The position numbers were made by a program, and so were the translations under genes. Of a stretch of 35,729 nucleotides of DNA, positions 12,433-23,466 are shown in pieces. Each line of letters begins with the position of its first letter. Position 1 is the stretch's first letter. Below the pieces are notes generated by a model. That model saw nothing but the letters and a program-made list of their open reading frames with translations. It searched no databases and was not told the origin of the DNA. The stretch is from Schoenoplectus triqueter (lineage: Eukaryota; Streptophyta; Magnoliopsida; Poales; Cyperaceae), in NCBI GenBank assembly GCA_964058805.1, contig CAXKVV010000676.1:1-35729 (forward strand), read 5' to 3'.

Positions 12433-12729
12433 TTACAGTCTGAGCCAGTACACGCTAAGAGCAATGATGTGCTTGTCGAAAAGGTTGTCGGCGTCAAACG
12501 AGAGAGATCTGAGCAGCGACCGGAGATTGGCAGTGTAGTCATCGATGTAGAGGCTACGATCCTCGTCAGCGTCGATCAGGCTGACCTTGATGTGCTCAGG
12601 GGCGAAATTCAACTATTCAAGCTGGTCTAGCGAACGGTGGTTGGTGGTACCGGGTATCCTCAAGATTAGTGGGGCCCGGGGAACGACGAAGGGCAGAGGG
12701 TGAGAGATGGGTTTGAGATGGAGAGTGCG
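12433..12729 (-). pseudogene. GC-richer interrupted reading frame, unrecognised
   Basis: In an AT-rich neighbourhood this stretch is clearly richer in G and C. On the minus strand one frame runs from about 12729 to 12433 with a single in-frame TAG at 12613-12615. The part after that stop is open for 59 codons and contains APEHIKVSLIDADEDRSLYI and LRSLLRSLSFDADNLFDKH. No start codon or family could be assigned. Composition and length suggest a former first exon of a protein gene. It sits on the same strand as, and upstream of, the exon-like piece 11989-12087 and the GDH fragment, so the whole 11.0-12.7 kb block looks like a string of gene fragments. Confidence 0.5.
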
Positions 12730-12930
12730 ATAGAGAAGCGAAGTGATATTGTGTAATCTTCCGTGTAACAATCACCAACAGAGAGAGGAAACAAGTACTT
12801 CTATACGCTCACTGCAGATATAAATCCGAATTCTATTAAACTGTTTCATCCAAGGGTTGATGTTAAATTTTAAAATTTTAAAATAAAATTCTGACCGTTG
12901 AACACTTAGATCTTTAATAAAAAGTACAGA

Positions 12931-13312
12931 GTATGGTGCTTTGCAAAGCACAAGAGCGTTGTGTGTTTTGCGCTCTATTATTAATTTTAAGTCAGAAATA
13001 ATTGATTCAAACAGTTTAATCTAATCTCCATATCAAAATCTATTAGTAAATTAAATTTTATATTTTTTGGAATTCATTTGCTATTTTTTATAGAGAGAAA
13101 ATCATCATTTTTAGATGAATCATAATTCTCACATCAAGTCATTTTCTCCTCATTAGAAAAAAATAACGAAAAATTCTAAAAAATATAAAATTTGGTTTAC
13201 TAATAGATTTTGATATGAAGATTAGATTGAACGGTTCGGATTGATTATTTCTAACTTGAAATTAAAAATAGAGCACACAACGCCTCTGTGTTTTGCAAAG
13301 CACCATAGTCGG
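12931..13312. repeat. TA-associated foldback MITE, copy A
   Basis: Inverted ends gtatggtgctttgcaaagcac (12931-12951) and gtgttttgcaaagcaccata (13288-13307). The two halves pair over most of their length (aatctattagtaaattaaattttatattttt against aaaaatataaaatttggtttactaatagatt). The right end is followed by ggac and (TA)n at 13314-13325; the left end lacks a TA run. Same family as 17101-17462 and 23464-23867. Confidence 0.88.
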
Positions 13313-13544
13313 ACTATATATATACTATTTGTGAAAATATTTGCATTTCAGTTGATACGCAAACACTTTAAAAATATATATTTTAAAATATTAAAAGTTT
13401 TAATTTATAATTTTTATTCAAATTTTCATATGAAAAAATTATGAAATACAAAAATTTTAAGTATTTTAAATTTTTTTAAGTTATTTTTTTTAATTTAAAA
13501 AAATTAAAAAAAAACAACATAAACATTAAATATCCCTCTATAAA

Positions 13545-13800
13545 ATTTGATATATAGACGGTTCCTTAGCCATGTTTTAGTTGTTCATTCTCTATTTCAG
13601 CTGTTAAAGTGAGGAGCAAACTATGAACCTTTATTATCCAATTGGACGGAGAGTTTCTGGTGCATGGAAATCCTCACCGACCTAATTAATTAATTAGATA
13701 TAAAAGATTAGTAGATGACTCTGTGCAAATATGCAATATTTAAAGGGATAATTCGAGATTCCAACTTCCGAGTGTACGAATGGAAGATAGAAGTGTCTAT
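13545..13800 (+). repeat. Duplicated ~260 bp segment, copy 2
   Basis: Second copy of the stretch at 6955-7215, in the same orientation. Shared blocks include gatatatagacggttcc, gaggagcaaact, cctttattatcca, gagagtttctgg, aattaattagatataaaa and gggataattcgagattc. A GGGTCGGGT element starts 130 bp to the right. Confidence 0.75.
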
Positions 13801-13931
13801 TTTTATAATATAAAATCATTTTGGGAAGTTTTTAGAGAGAGATTTTTGTTCTAGAGAGCGGAGAGAAAAGAAAGCACAAGAGGAGATGAGATTCAGTCGT
13901 AACTTCTATTAATTTTTATAATTTTTCTTTA

Positions 13932-14287
13932 CGGTGTCAATGAATCGGGTCGGGTCATATTATTTTATTATTTTTCTTGACCCGATTTAATTAAATTCGG
14001 GTCAATAAATCTTGATCATATCCGATCCGATCTGTGTAAAATAATTAAATATTTATTAATTATTTTTATATAATTTTAAGTAATAAAATATTAATTAATT
14101 AATAATTATTCTTAATTAGTGTATATTTAATCTTTAAATAGTACTAAATCATAAAATTACTTCAAAAAATATAATTAATCGGGTCGAGTCGGGTTGACCC
14201 GACTCGATTCGGGTCAAAAAAATTAAATTCATATCCGACTCATTTATCTTCGAATCATGTCAGATCAGATCAACAATTAACACTCCT
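13932..14287 (+). repeat. MITE-like element, GGGTCGGGT family, copy 2
   Basis: Starts cggtgtcaatgaatcgggtc and ends agatcaacaattaacactcc. The internal AT-rich core and the subterminal gggtcaaaaaaattaaattcatatccgactcatttatcttcg segment match copy 1 in reverse complement and copy 3 directly. Confidence 0.85.
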
Positions 14288-14289
14288 AT

Positions 14290-15100
14290 CTTTCTCTTAG
14301 TTTTTATTATATTTTTACGTGATTCTCTCTCTTATGGAAGAGCAAATATTATTCTAGGATTAGGCATGTGAATCTTGAAACTTGATGGCATGGATTGAAC
14401 TGCTATATATTTGTATTAGTAATCCATCTACGATTAAAAACCTAGATAGCATAGATTCATGAACTGCAAATATTTTTTTTGAATTACACATGTATATTAG
14501 AGAATTATTTAATTTTCTAATCAAAATCTAACAATTCTTGGACCCCAAAGAGGTATCCAACCCTATGTGATGGATCTAACTGTGAAGTCTAGAATATATG
14601 AAAATTTATGAACATTTAAAGTATTAATTAGATGGACTTAATCATGAATAAACAATATTTTGAATTATTTAGAATTATCAACACTTAAAGGATTTTAATT
14701 AAGAAGAATGATAGACTTAACCGTGAAGTTTGCCCTAATTAAAATACTGTGCCGAACCCTAACCTGAATCTTGACACTAAAATAAATGATAACCCTCATA
14801 AATTAATAATTAAACATAAAATTAGAATGATTAAGACTCAAGTGGATTGGTATGCCAAAATCCTAGACTTCCTTGATCTTAAAGCTAACCCAAATTTAAT
14901 CCAGTTTAATTATTTAATTTCAAAAATTACTTAATTTTAACCAAACCTTTTATTTATAGTTTAGCTTAAGGAAATTGACTAAATCGGTAGTTTAATCAGT
15001 TCTTTGAGTTCGACACCTAAATATTTCACGGTAGGTCACGCGCTTGCGACTATCCATTGTTGTAACTTAGGTAAATTTGTTAGTTTGAAAATATCTCAAC
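14290..15100 (+). other. Probable LTR remnant upstream of Athila-like gag
   Basis: No gene. Because a primer-binding-like site follows at about 15105, the stretch ending ...ctcaaca near 15098 is the natural place for the 3' end of a 5' LTR. I could not find the LTR start or a second LTR in the window, so the extent is a guess. Confidence 0.35.
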
Positions 15101-15104
15101 AAAT

Positions 15105-17000
15105 TTTTTGACATCGTTGTCAGGGACTGAATTGAATATCGATTGAACTAATAGTATTCAAGACTAAATATTTTTATTTTATTTTTACCATCTTCTTGAC
15201 TTTCTTACAGGCAAATCGCTGACTAGTGGCCCACCTTTGCAAGTTTACTGGAGACCGAAGTCTAAACGTGACACTCAAGTTACAAATTTTCAACCCCAAC
15301 GTCTAGACTTCGGTGAGTGATCAATATGGTAGCCAACGATGAAGATAATCATCTTCTCAAAGACTTAACTGCACCCCAAGCGAGAGAACTCAATATGGGC
15401 TACACAGTGCCCGTTGTGCAGGTCAATGAGTTCGAACTCAAGCCGGCTCTCATCAATATAGTCTCACAAAACTAATTTACCGGTCTCTCACATGAAGACC
15501 TGAACCTACACCTTGCCAACTTTGAGGAATTCTACAATACCCTCAAGATTAATGGAGTTGCACCAGATTTAATCAATTTTCGGCTCTTTTCATTCTCTCT
15601 CAGGAACCGAGCGAAGGGATGACTTAGGTCTTTGACGCCGAATGCAGTAGCAACGTGGGCTCAAATGCCTTCAGTATTTCTTTCTAAGTACTTCCCTCCT
15701 TGCAAAATTATTGCACTTAGAAATCAGATCACTAATTTTAGATAGAAAAAGGAGAGTCTCTTAGTAAAGTATGTGGCCGCTATCAAGAGTTGTTGCGGAT
15801 GTGCCTTTATTACGGTTTTGAGAAATGATAACTTCTGTAGGCTTTTTATGAAGGGTTGACCAACAACTCAAGTATGACCATAGACACGGCAACCAAAGGT
15901 AGTCTTATGAGCTAGAGGATAGGTGATGCCTGCAACCTCATCAAAGAGACGACCCTCAACCAAGTGTAGTGGTCAACCGAGAGAGGACCAACAAGAACTC
16001 AAATGCCCGATAAATTTGAGACCAATCAAATTATCAAGCTACAAGTAATGGTGGAGGCTAATGCCTTAGCATTTGATCAGTTTTTCTCATGCGCAACATG
16101 TGGGTGCATCGACTATCCCACGGTGAACTGCACTTATGAACAACCAGAGGATGAGAGCATTGAGTAGGACAATATGCTTAATAACAACTTTAGACCGTAA
16201 AATAATCCCTACTCCAACACATACAAAACCCGGAATGGTGCAACCACCCAAACTTCTAATGGAGGAATGATCAGGAACAATAAAATTCAAATTAAGGTCG
16301 CCCAAACAAAGGCAATGGATAACTCCAATTTGAACCCGCTACACAACCACCCAAGCCCAACTTTGAACGGATAATTGGGAACTTCATTGAGGCCTAAAAC
16401 AATACAAATTAGAAGAACGATGAAAAGTTTGATACAATGAATCAAAGGATGAAGAACCTTGAGAATCAGATTGCACAACAAATCGCTGCCACATCTTGCC
16501 AACAAGGTTAACTACCGTCTAAAAATGAGCAAAACCCTAGGGAGCAAGCTAAGACAATCACACTCCACAGCGGAAGAAAGTATGAAGGTCCGCCAACTCG
16601 TGCAGAGGAAGAGCAAGTTCAATTGCCAAAATAAGTGCATGTCGAGCAAGAGGAGAAGAAAAATGACAATGTCGAGAGTAAAGGTTCAAATTAGACAAAA
16701 ACAGGTAAAATAGTATGTACCAAAGTACATACCTCCACATATGTTTGTTTTTTATCCCAAGAGATTGACTAATTCTAAGTTGAAGAAGCAATATGGTAAC
16801 TTTGTGCAATTACTAAAATAATTGAATGTGATTACCATTTATCAATGTTGTAACTCAAATGCTAACTTATGTTAAGTTTTCCAAAAAATATTGACAAACC
16901 ATAAGAAATTGAAAGATGTCCAAACGATAACCTTAACAAAGGAGATGAGCATTCATAAAACTGATAATATTTGAGTCCATATCCGCTATATATGTTGTCC
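15105..17000 (+). mobile_element. Decayed Athila-like Ty3/gypsy gag region
   Basis: ttgacatcgttgtcagggact at about 15108-15128 is a mutated form of the TGGCGCCGTTGCCGGGGA primer-binding site known from Athila-type elements. About 210 bp downstream a broken gag can be followed in shifting + frames: NEFELKPALINIVSQN, then FTGLSHEDLNLHLANFEEFY, TLKINGVAPDLINFRLFSFS and LRNQITNF, matching Athila gag order (FEIKP..., H-L..F, F-P-F-S-L). Further on, VPKYIPPHMFVFYPKRL, KLKKQYGNFVQLLK and VQTITLTKEMSIHK correspond to the region between gag and protease. Many stops and frameshifts interrupt it. No protease, reverse transcriptase or integrase remnant was found after 17000, so it is truncated. Confidence 0.85.
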
Positions 17001-17083
17001 TAAAGGCACATGTCTTAATATAGTCTAAATATGATAACAAAATAGTACACAATCTTAATGCTAATGATATTTCATTAGCATCA

Positions 17084-17464
17084 TATATATATATATATAA
17101 TTAGGCTATGGTATTTTATAAAGTACAAAAGTGTTGTTATCAATTCAAATCTCTCAATCTAATCTCTATATAAAAATCTATTAGTAAACCAAATTTTATA
17201 TTTTTTAAAATTTATTTGCTATTTTTTTAATAGGGGGAAAACCATCATTTTTGGATGAACCAGAATTCTCAGATAAAGTCATTTTCTCCTCATCATAAAA
17301 AATAGCAAAAAAATTCTTAAAAATATAAATTTTAGTTTACTAATAGATTTTTAAATGAAGATTAGATTGAACGGTTCAGATCAATTATTTCTGACTTGAA
17401 ATTAAAAATAGAACGTAAAGCACACAACACCTCTGTGCTTTACAAAGCACCATAGTCGGACACA

Positions 17465-17499
<35 letters not shown>

Positions 17500-17500
17500 A
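17084..17500. repeat. TA-associated foldback MITE, copy B, with its microsatellites
   Basis: (TA)n at 17084-17099, then aggctatggtattttataaagtac; the right end is gtgctttacaaagcaccatagtcgga, followed by (CT)n(TA)n to 17499. Internal arms match copy A closely, including gaagattagattgaacggttc. The element proper is about 17102-17462. It lies just beyond the last recognisable Athila sequence and may mark the break point. Confidence 0.87.
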
Positions 17501-18420
17501 TTTTTAAGAGTTGATAAAGCTATGATATACCAAATAAAAATTGTAGCATCATCAATATTCTCTGTCGTTTAAATCTTTTCATACACTTTGAGCTAATGGC
17601 TCATGTATAGTTAATTTCTTTCTTTATTTAAAATTGAAGTTTATAATATATCTAAGGTAAAAACGTAACTTTTAAAATGATCTAAAATTTTTCTGATATC
17701 ATTTATAAATTATCGTATGTTTAATTATATTATATAATATTACTATATATACATATTTAATATTTTTAAAAATGTTTAAAATTTTCTTAATATAGAAATT
17801 TTATTTAACTATTTTTTAATCGTGTTTCTAATTATCTAATCTATAACTACTTTTTTCGGGACAAAGTTCGAAGGACAGGTCTAGTTTAAAGTACGAAAGA
17901 AAAATGTTAAAATTATAGATTTGGAGGACATTCATGATACGAGATATTTGGATAATTTACTTTCTTATATAAGAAAGTTCTTTGATATATTTCATACAGA
18001 TAGTTTAAATTTAAATGCCGGGCAAAAAAAATGTATTTCTGAGGAGGAAGCAAATAGTAATTCCTTTCGTAAAATAACATCTAGTATATTTAAAAAAAAA
18101 ATTTGTAAATATGTAATCTCTAGGTTGATTATTTAAACGGAGTCCAAAGATTTCAACTTTTTTTTCAGACCCACGCCTTTGAATTTTGTAAAGATCTTTT
18201 CATTAGAAGGGATAACCTAAAGATTAAAGTACTTTAGACCATCAACTTTAAGTCGTAGATAATATTTCTCTCTTTCTGTTACTGAGGTAAGGTTAAATCA
18301 GCTATTTTTTATATGCATCACGGCAATTGCATTATTCACTATTTTATTTTTGTGAAAAGTTTTGAGATATAATTTTTAATACATAAAAATAAACAATCAA
18401 TCTTTTCAAGTGTCACATCA
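17501..18420. other. AT-rich stretch, no gene supported
   Basis: A 71-codon open frame at 17921-18136 has no motif and lies in strongly AT-rich sequence; I do not call it a gene. Nothing else was recognised. Confidence 0.4.
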
Positions 18421-18422
18421 TC

Positions 18423-18820
18423 AGGGTCGGGTCATATTATTTTATTATTTTTTTATCCGATCCGAACCCGACTCGATTAAATTCGGGTCGAAATTTTTTG
18501 ACCCATACCCGACCTAACGGGTCACGGGTCTACCCAACCCGACCCGTATAAAATAATTAAATATTTATTAATTATTTATATATAATTTTAAGTAATAAAA
18601 TATTAATTAATTTATAATTAATCTTTAATTAGTGTATATTTAAGATTTAATTAATACTAAATTATAAAATTAATTCAAAAACATAATTAATCGGGTCGGG
18701 TCGGGTTGACCCGAACCTGACCCGATCCGATTCGGGTCAAAAAAATCAAACACATATCCAACTCATTTATTTTCGGATCATGTCGAGTTCAAATCGGATC
18801 GGATCAATAATTCGCAGCCC
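18423..18820 (+). repeat. MITE-like element, GGGTCGGGT family, copy 3
   Basis: Starts agggtcgggtcatattatttt and ends ggatcaataattcgcagccct. Core and order are as in copy 2; the outermost gtgtcaat end has been lost or changed on the left. Confidence 0.82.
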
Positions 18821-19975
18821 TAATTTCAGCAGTAACCTTGCATCCTCGTCCAACATGATGCTTAATAGTACCGGAATATATGGATACTTATATTGGAGTT
18901 ATATTGGAGGTTAATCCGATTCGTGAGCATATAAAAAAAAACATTATTAGGCTCGTCGTAATGGACTGTTCGTAACAGTCCGCGAGTTTCAAATCTTAAG
19001 GTCTAAGTGAAAAAAATTGAATTTATGATAATTTATGACACAAAAAAATGGCATTGCAACTCTGCTCATTATGCATATCTTGGTGGTTGTTAAATTCTTA
19101 GTTTGTAGCTACGTCTATAAATAAATTTTGATGACATTTTAGAATATTATTGTTATAATATCTGAAATACTGAAATGATAATATAACTAAAAAAAAGTAA
19201 ATAATCTATGGGCTCTGTGATCTAGTGATAATTTAAAAGAAAAATATCAAATTATCCAACCACTCTCCCATCAACTCTCTCATCATAACTAAAAAATAAA
19301 CCTCCTACAAAGCCCACATATCAGTTTTAATGGGTGAAATAAAAAGACAGAACTGTATTAGTGTCCAAATATAAATGAAATCATCTCTTCTCTCTTTCTT
19401 TCTCTCAGAGTCTGTTCCACCTTTTACTAATCACACGAGGAAATTTTTTTCATCTGCAAGCTAATTTTTTTCCTCACGCGGAACAGTAAAATTAGTTCAT
19501 TTCCTTCAAAGTCTTGAGCACAACAAAAGGAATATGCAAGAATCTGATAAAATGGAAAATTCTCTATTTTAATAAATGAAATGAAAATTCTCAATTAGAA
19601 GTTTGATGCGATAAGAAAGGCTTTGCACAGTAAGGCCATCCCAAATAACTGTATGTCTGTATCAGATCATGCGTCATGCTGGCCGCTTTTACAGGCTACA
19701 TGCGAAGAACTGAGGATGCATATATGCACAATGCTAATTTCACAGCTTAAATAATGAAAATTTAAATAAATTTGTTAAATTCCTTTCTAAATTTTAAAAG
19801 TTTACAAATAAATTTTAAAATTAGAGATTTGATGTATCTCAAATTTTAATAGTTTAAATATCAATTTGTATTTTATCAAAGACTATTGCAATTGCTTCAA
19901 CTTTTCAATGATCGATGCAAATTAAATGATCTTGGATGGAACATCACATTATATATACTTAAAGGGAAGGAAGGG
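18821..19975. other. Intergenic stretch, nothing recognised
   Basis: A pyrimidine-rich run (ctcttctctctttctttctctc) lies near 19385-19407. No open frame, RNA gene or terminal repeat stands out. Confidence 0.4.
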
Positions 19976-19977
19976 AA

Positions 19978-20300
19978 GGGATCACTTGACAATGGTTATT
20001 TTGACAATCTTGATAATAGATTTTTAAATAAATATAATTTTTTTTTATGAATATGTTCTTTTACTTATAGATTGATACTGATTTAAATTTTATATAATTT
20101 TATTATCATTTGATATCCATCAAAGACTGTCAAACCTGTATAAAATTTTGATAGTCCTTGATAGAGTATTAAATAATAATGAAATTTCATAAAATTTAAA
20201 TCACCATCAATATGTAAGTAGAATAATATATCCATAGTTTTTTTTATGATTTTTTAGTATTATTTAAAAATTCATTGTCAAAATTATTAAAATAACCCAT
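19978..20300. repeat. MITE, TIR family ATCACTTGACAATGG, copy B
   Basis: Starts gggatcacttgacaatggttattttgacaatct; the right end is decayed (cattgtcaaaattattaaaataaccca). Internal pairing is seen between cttatagattgatactgattta and taaatcaccatcaatatgtaag, and between atcatttgatatccatcaaagactgtca and its partner near 20150-20185. Confidence 0.82.
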
Positions 20301-20609
20301 TTGTATCTCCACCCATACTTAAAAGTGTAGGGATCTAACTAAGATATTCGACTTGATTACAGGAGATTCAATGCCTTCCAATTTACTTTTATCCAAAGTA
20401 GAACAGTGTTGTCCAACTTTTGATCCGCCATCAATCCAGAATTAATTGTCGAGTCATTAACACAAAAAAGAAAGACAATTCTGAAAATACTTATTTTTGA
20501 TGGCCAGAAAAATAATGCGAAAATAATTGGCCAAAGTAAAATTATTTTATTATACTTACAGCAGCTTTTGGAAGAATATCTAACTTGTCTTCTACTCTTC
20601 TTTATTTTT

Positions 20610-21068
20610 TAGAGTTAGTATCATATTTACTCTTCAACTCTTTAATTTATCATATTTACTCATATAATTTTAATATATCTTAAACACTTTAGTTTGGGTA
20701 TATATTATTTAATTATTTTTTGTTCTAACTTGATGTGACCCGTTCGGTATGGTTTCAGGTAAGGTTAAAGAAAATTAAATAATGTCTATGAAATCAGATT
20801 TAAATATATTTTATTTTATAAATAAACATATAAATATTTAAATATTTAAATAGTGTATAAGATATTCTAAATAATTATTGAGTATATATAAATATATTTT
20901 GTATGATATATATAAATTTATGAATAAATATGAAAGAGTTTAAAGAGTTCAAGATTATATGGATAAATATAAAAAGATTTAAAGAGTTGATGGATAAATA
21001 TGATATATTAAAGAGTCGATGAATAAATATGGAATAAAAGAAGAGTTAGATAGGATATTTACCCTTTT
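20610..21068. repeat. AT-rich foldback element upstream of the bZIP gene
   Basis: The left arm (agagttagtatcatatttactcttcaactctttaatttatcatatttactca, about 20610-20662) pairs with the right arm read in reverse complement (about 20975-21068, with atggataaatatgatatattaaagagt and agaagagttagataggatatttac). The right side repeats the tggataaatat..aaagagtt word three or four times, so an arm has expanded. No coding sequence. Confidence 0.6.
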
Positions 21069-21488
21069 TTAAATCGAAGATCCTGTGGCTTCATAAAATT
21101 ACTTTCACTTCTAGTAACAAAATTATAGTTCCCATAAAAGAATACTTCGTGAATTCTAAGATTTGTCAAGGATCACTATCACTAAATGCGATTTATTCAA
21201 TGAATATGCGTATTGCACGACCATGAATTTCTAAAACTAAAACCCAATTTTAGATATCTCAAAACTCTCTTTATTCTTTCTCTCCCCCCATTTCTGCCTC
21301 TCTATCTCTGAATTCAGTTTAAACCGGATTATTAGGAGAGCCTTTGTTCTCCTTCCTCCGCTTCTAAATTTTCTCTTACGCTAATTTAATTTTTTTTTGT
21401 CCCCCCCCCCTCTCTATTATTCATTTCAGTGCTATTCAAATTGCACATTCAACTTTTGTTGTCATTCAAGGTATATAGTTGTTCATCA

Positions 21489-21571
21489 ATGTTCATGCCA
21501 AGGAAGCTTCTCCTCGTCAAAAACTTTTGATGGTACTGCAAAATTTTTCGATCGGACAAGAAACTCAATAA
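21489..21571 (+). promoter_or_regulatory. Two abutting upstream ORFs in the putative bZIP leader
   Basis: ATG at 21489 opens 13 codons (MFMPRKLLLVKNF) to TGA at 21528-21530; the A of this TGA begins a second ATG (21530) that opens 13 codons (MVLQNFSIGQETQ) to TAA at 21569-21571. The main ATG is at 21714. They count as uORFs only if transcription starts upstream and no intron removes them. A pyrimidine-rich, polycytosine (21401-21412) stretch before them looks like a plant leader. Confidence 0.45.
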
Positions 21572-21713
21572 CCCACCACATTTTCATCGCTTGTCTCTGA
21601 TTAACTCCTCGTCAACTTGGTAAAACTGCATTTTGCGTGAAAGGTGGCAACTAATACATTTTCCATAAAAATTGTCAAATTTGAAATTTGTATTGCGCCA
21701 CCATTGTTTCACC

Positions 21714-23431
21714 ATGAGCAAAGGAAAAACACCGTTAATAGAAGTTGATTTAAGCCAGATGCCAGATGCCCCAAACCGAGGTTTGTATCATCGCCGGGCC
21801 CAGTCAGAGATCATTGCCTTGCCTGACGATCTCGCACTAGACATTGGGGTCCAGTCATCAGATGAGAATGAAGACGACTTGTTCTCTCTTTTCATAGACA
21901 TGGAGAAGCTCGAGCAAAATGATTTCCTTCAACTAACTAACAACCCGGCACAAACACTTAACCCGGCAAACGATCCCCTGGCCAATGTCGTGACAGTAGC
22001 AGCTCATGGACCAGTTGGGCCTGCAGCAAGTGGGAATAGCATTGGCCAAGGCGCAGAGAGCGAGAAGAGCATGACAGAGGCACGTAGCGTAGGAACAAGT
22101 TCAGAGGCGGGGCCCAATAATGCCGGAAAGAGCATATCATCTGGACCCAGGCACAGGTACAGTCTATCACTAGATGACACTGGATCAGGTTTTGGTGCAT
22201 CTGTGAAGGAGGAGTTGTCTTATCTGGGTTCAGGGTCGGGTTCTGGCTCGGGTTCAGCTCTGGGTGTTGGTACAGCGCGGTTGCAGGAGGTGGGAATGTC
22301 GCCTGCTGATGCAAGGAAGGCAATGTCAAATGCACGGCTCGCTGAACTTGCCATCTCAGACCCAAAAAAGGCAAAAAGGTTGGCAATGCATTATTTTCTT
22401 TTATTAAATTATGTTATCATCATTTTTGTCACCAGCAATATCAGAATCATTTAATAATATGATCAGTACTAGCTAGGTAATAAGGTTGGTGATTTGGTCA
22501 TAAGAGAAGCCGAGAGACTCAATTTGAGGTCAAATTTAATGCAACTGTGAGGCCTTGATAAGAACATTTAATAATTATTTTCGTGAGTATTCTCATTTTT
22601 TTTGAAAGAGATTTTCTAAATTTTATTAACTCTCTTTCAGTTATTAGTATTTTGTCCGTGCGTTGTTACAGTGATGTCTTTTAAAAATATAAAAAAATTT
22701 TATTTTCATGTGAAAAAAAGGAAATAAAAATGAACATAATTTAGTAATTAATATAAAATTTCAATTATGAATATATAATTAATGTAAAATAAATATAGAA
22801 TTGAAAGTAAAGTTGACATCTAGGATTTAAAAAAGTTAAAAATTCATAATTAATGACAATCTAAGAAAAAAAATAAAGTAGAGCAATTGTACTACTAAAT
22901 TATGAAGCATTTCGTATAACAATTAAAATTGAGAGGAAACTACAATTTTAAAATAAATGGGCATAGAGATAGTAACATTATTTGATTATCAAATAACTCA
23001 ATCCGATGACTGATATTAGCTCTAAAAATTTAACAAGAAATCTGGACCGTTGCAGGATCAAAACAGCTACGTGTTTAATAAGGAGTATAGATAGAGATAT
23101 TTCATTTATATTATGGTACAGCAATTTCTTTCGATTTATACTAATGCCTTTATATTATATTAAATGCTGATTATTTTACGGTTTAAATTAAGTAGCTTGT
23201 CCATTATACATTCAAATGCATTTTGTACATAATTGATGTCTTAATTTAAAATTTACCCGATTTCTGCATTTTGCTCCATCAAAGCTTAAACAACAATTTC
23301 AATTAAACATGAACAAATAGGCTGGCAAGCTGCTGCATATTACGGTGGCTAGCTCGTTTAGATTTTATATCACTTAATTTGAAATTTGTAGTGATGTAAA
23401 AACAATGTTTTTGCACTGCGGAGAGTACTTT

Positions 23432-23466
<35 letters not shown>

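Noticed and set aside
16459..16713. 84-codon basic open frame
   Set aside because: Lies within the decayed Athila-like gag region; basic composition comes from the AG-rich degenerate sequence.
17921..18136. 71-codon open frame, possible small protein
   Set aside because: Strongly AT-rich, no motif, no splice or regulatory context, and length expected by chance in such sequence.
21958..22386. 142-codon minus-strand open frame over bZIP exon 1
   Set aside because: Shadow of the bZIP coding sequence in a GC-richer exon.
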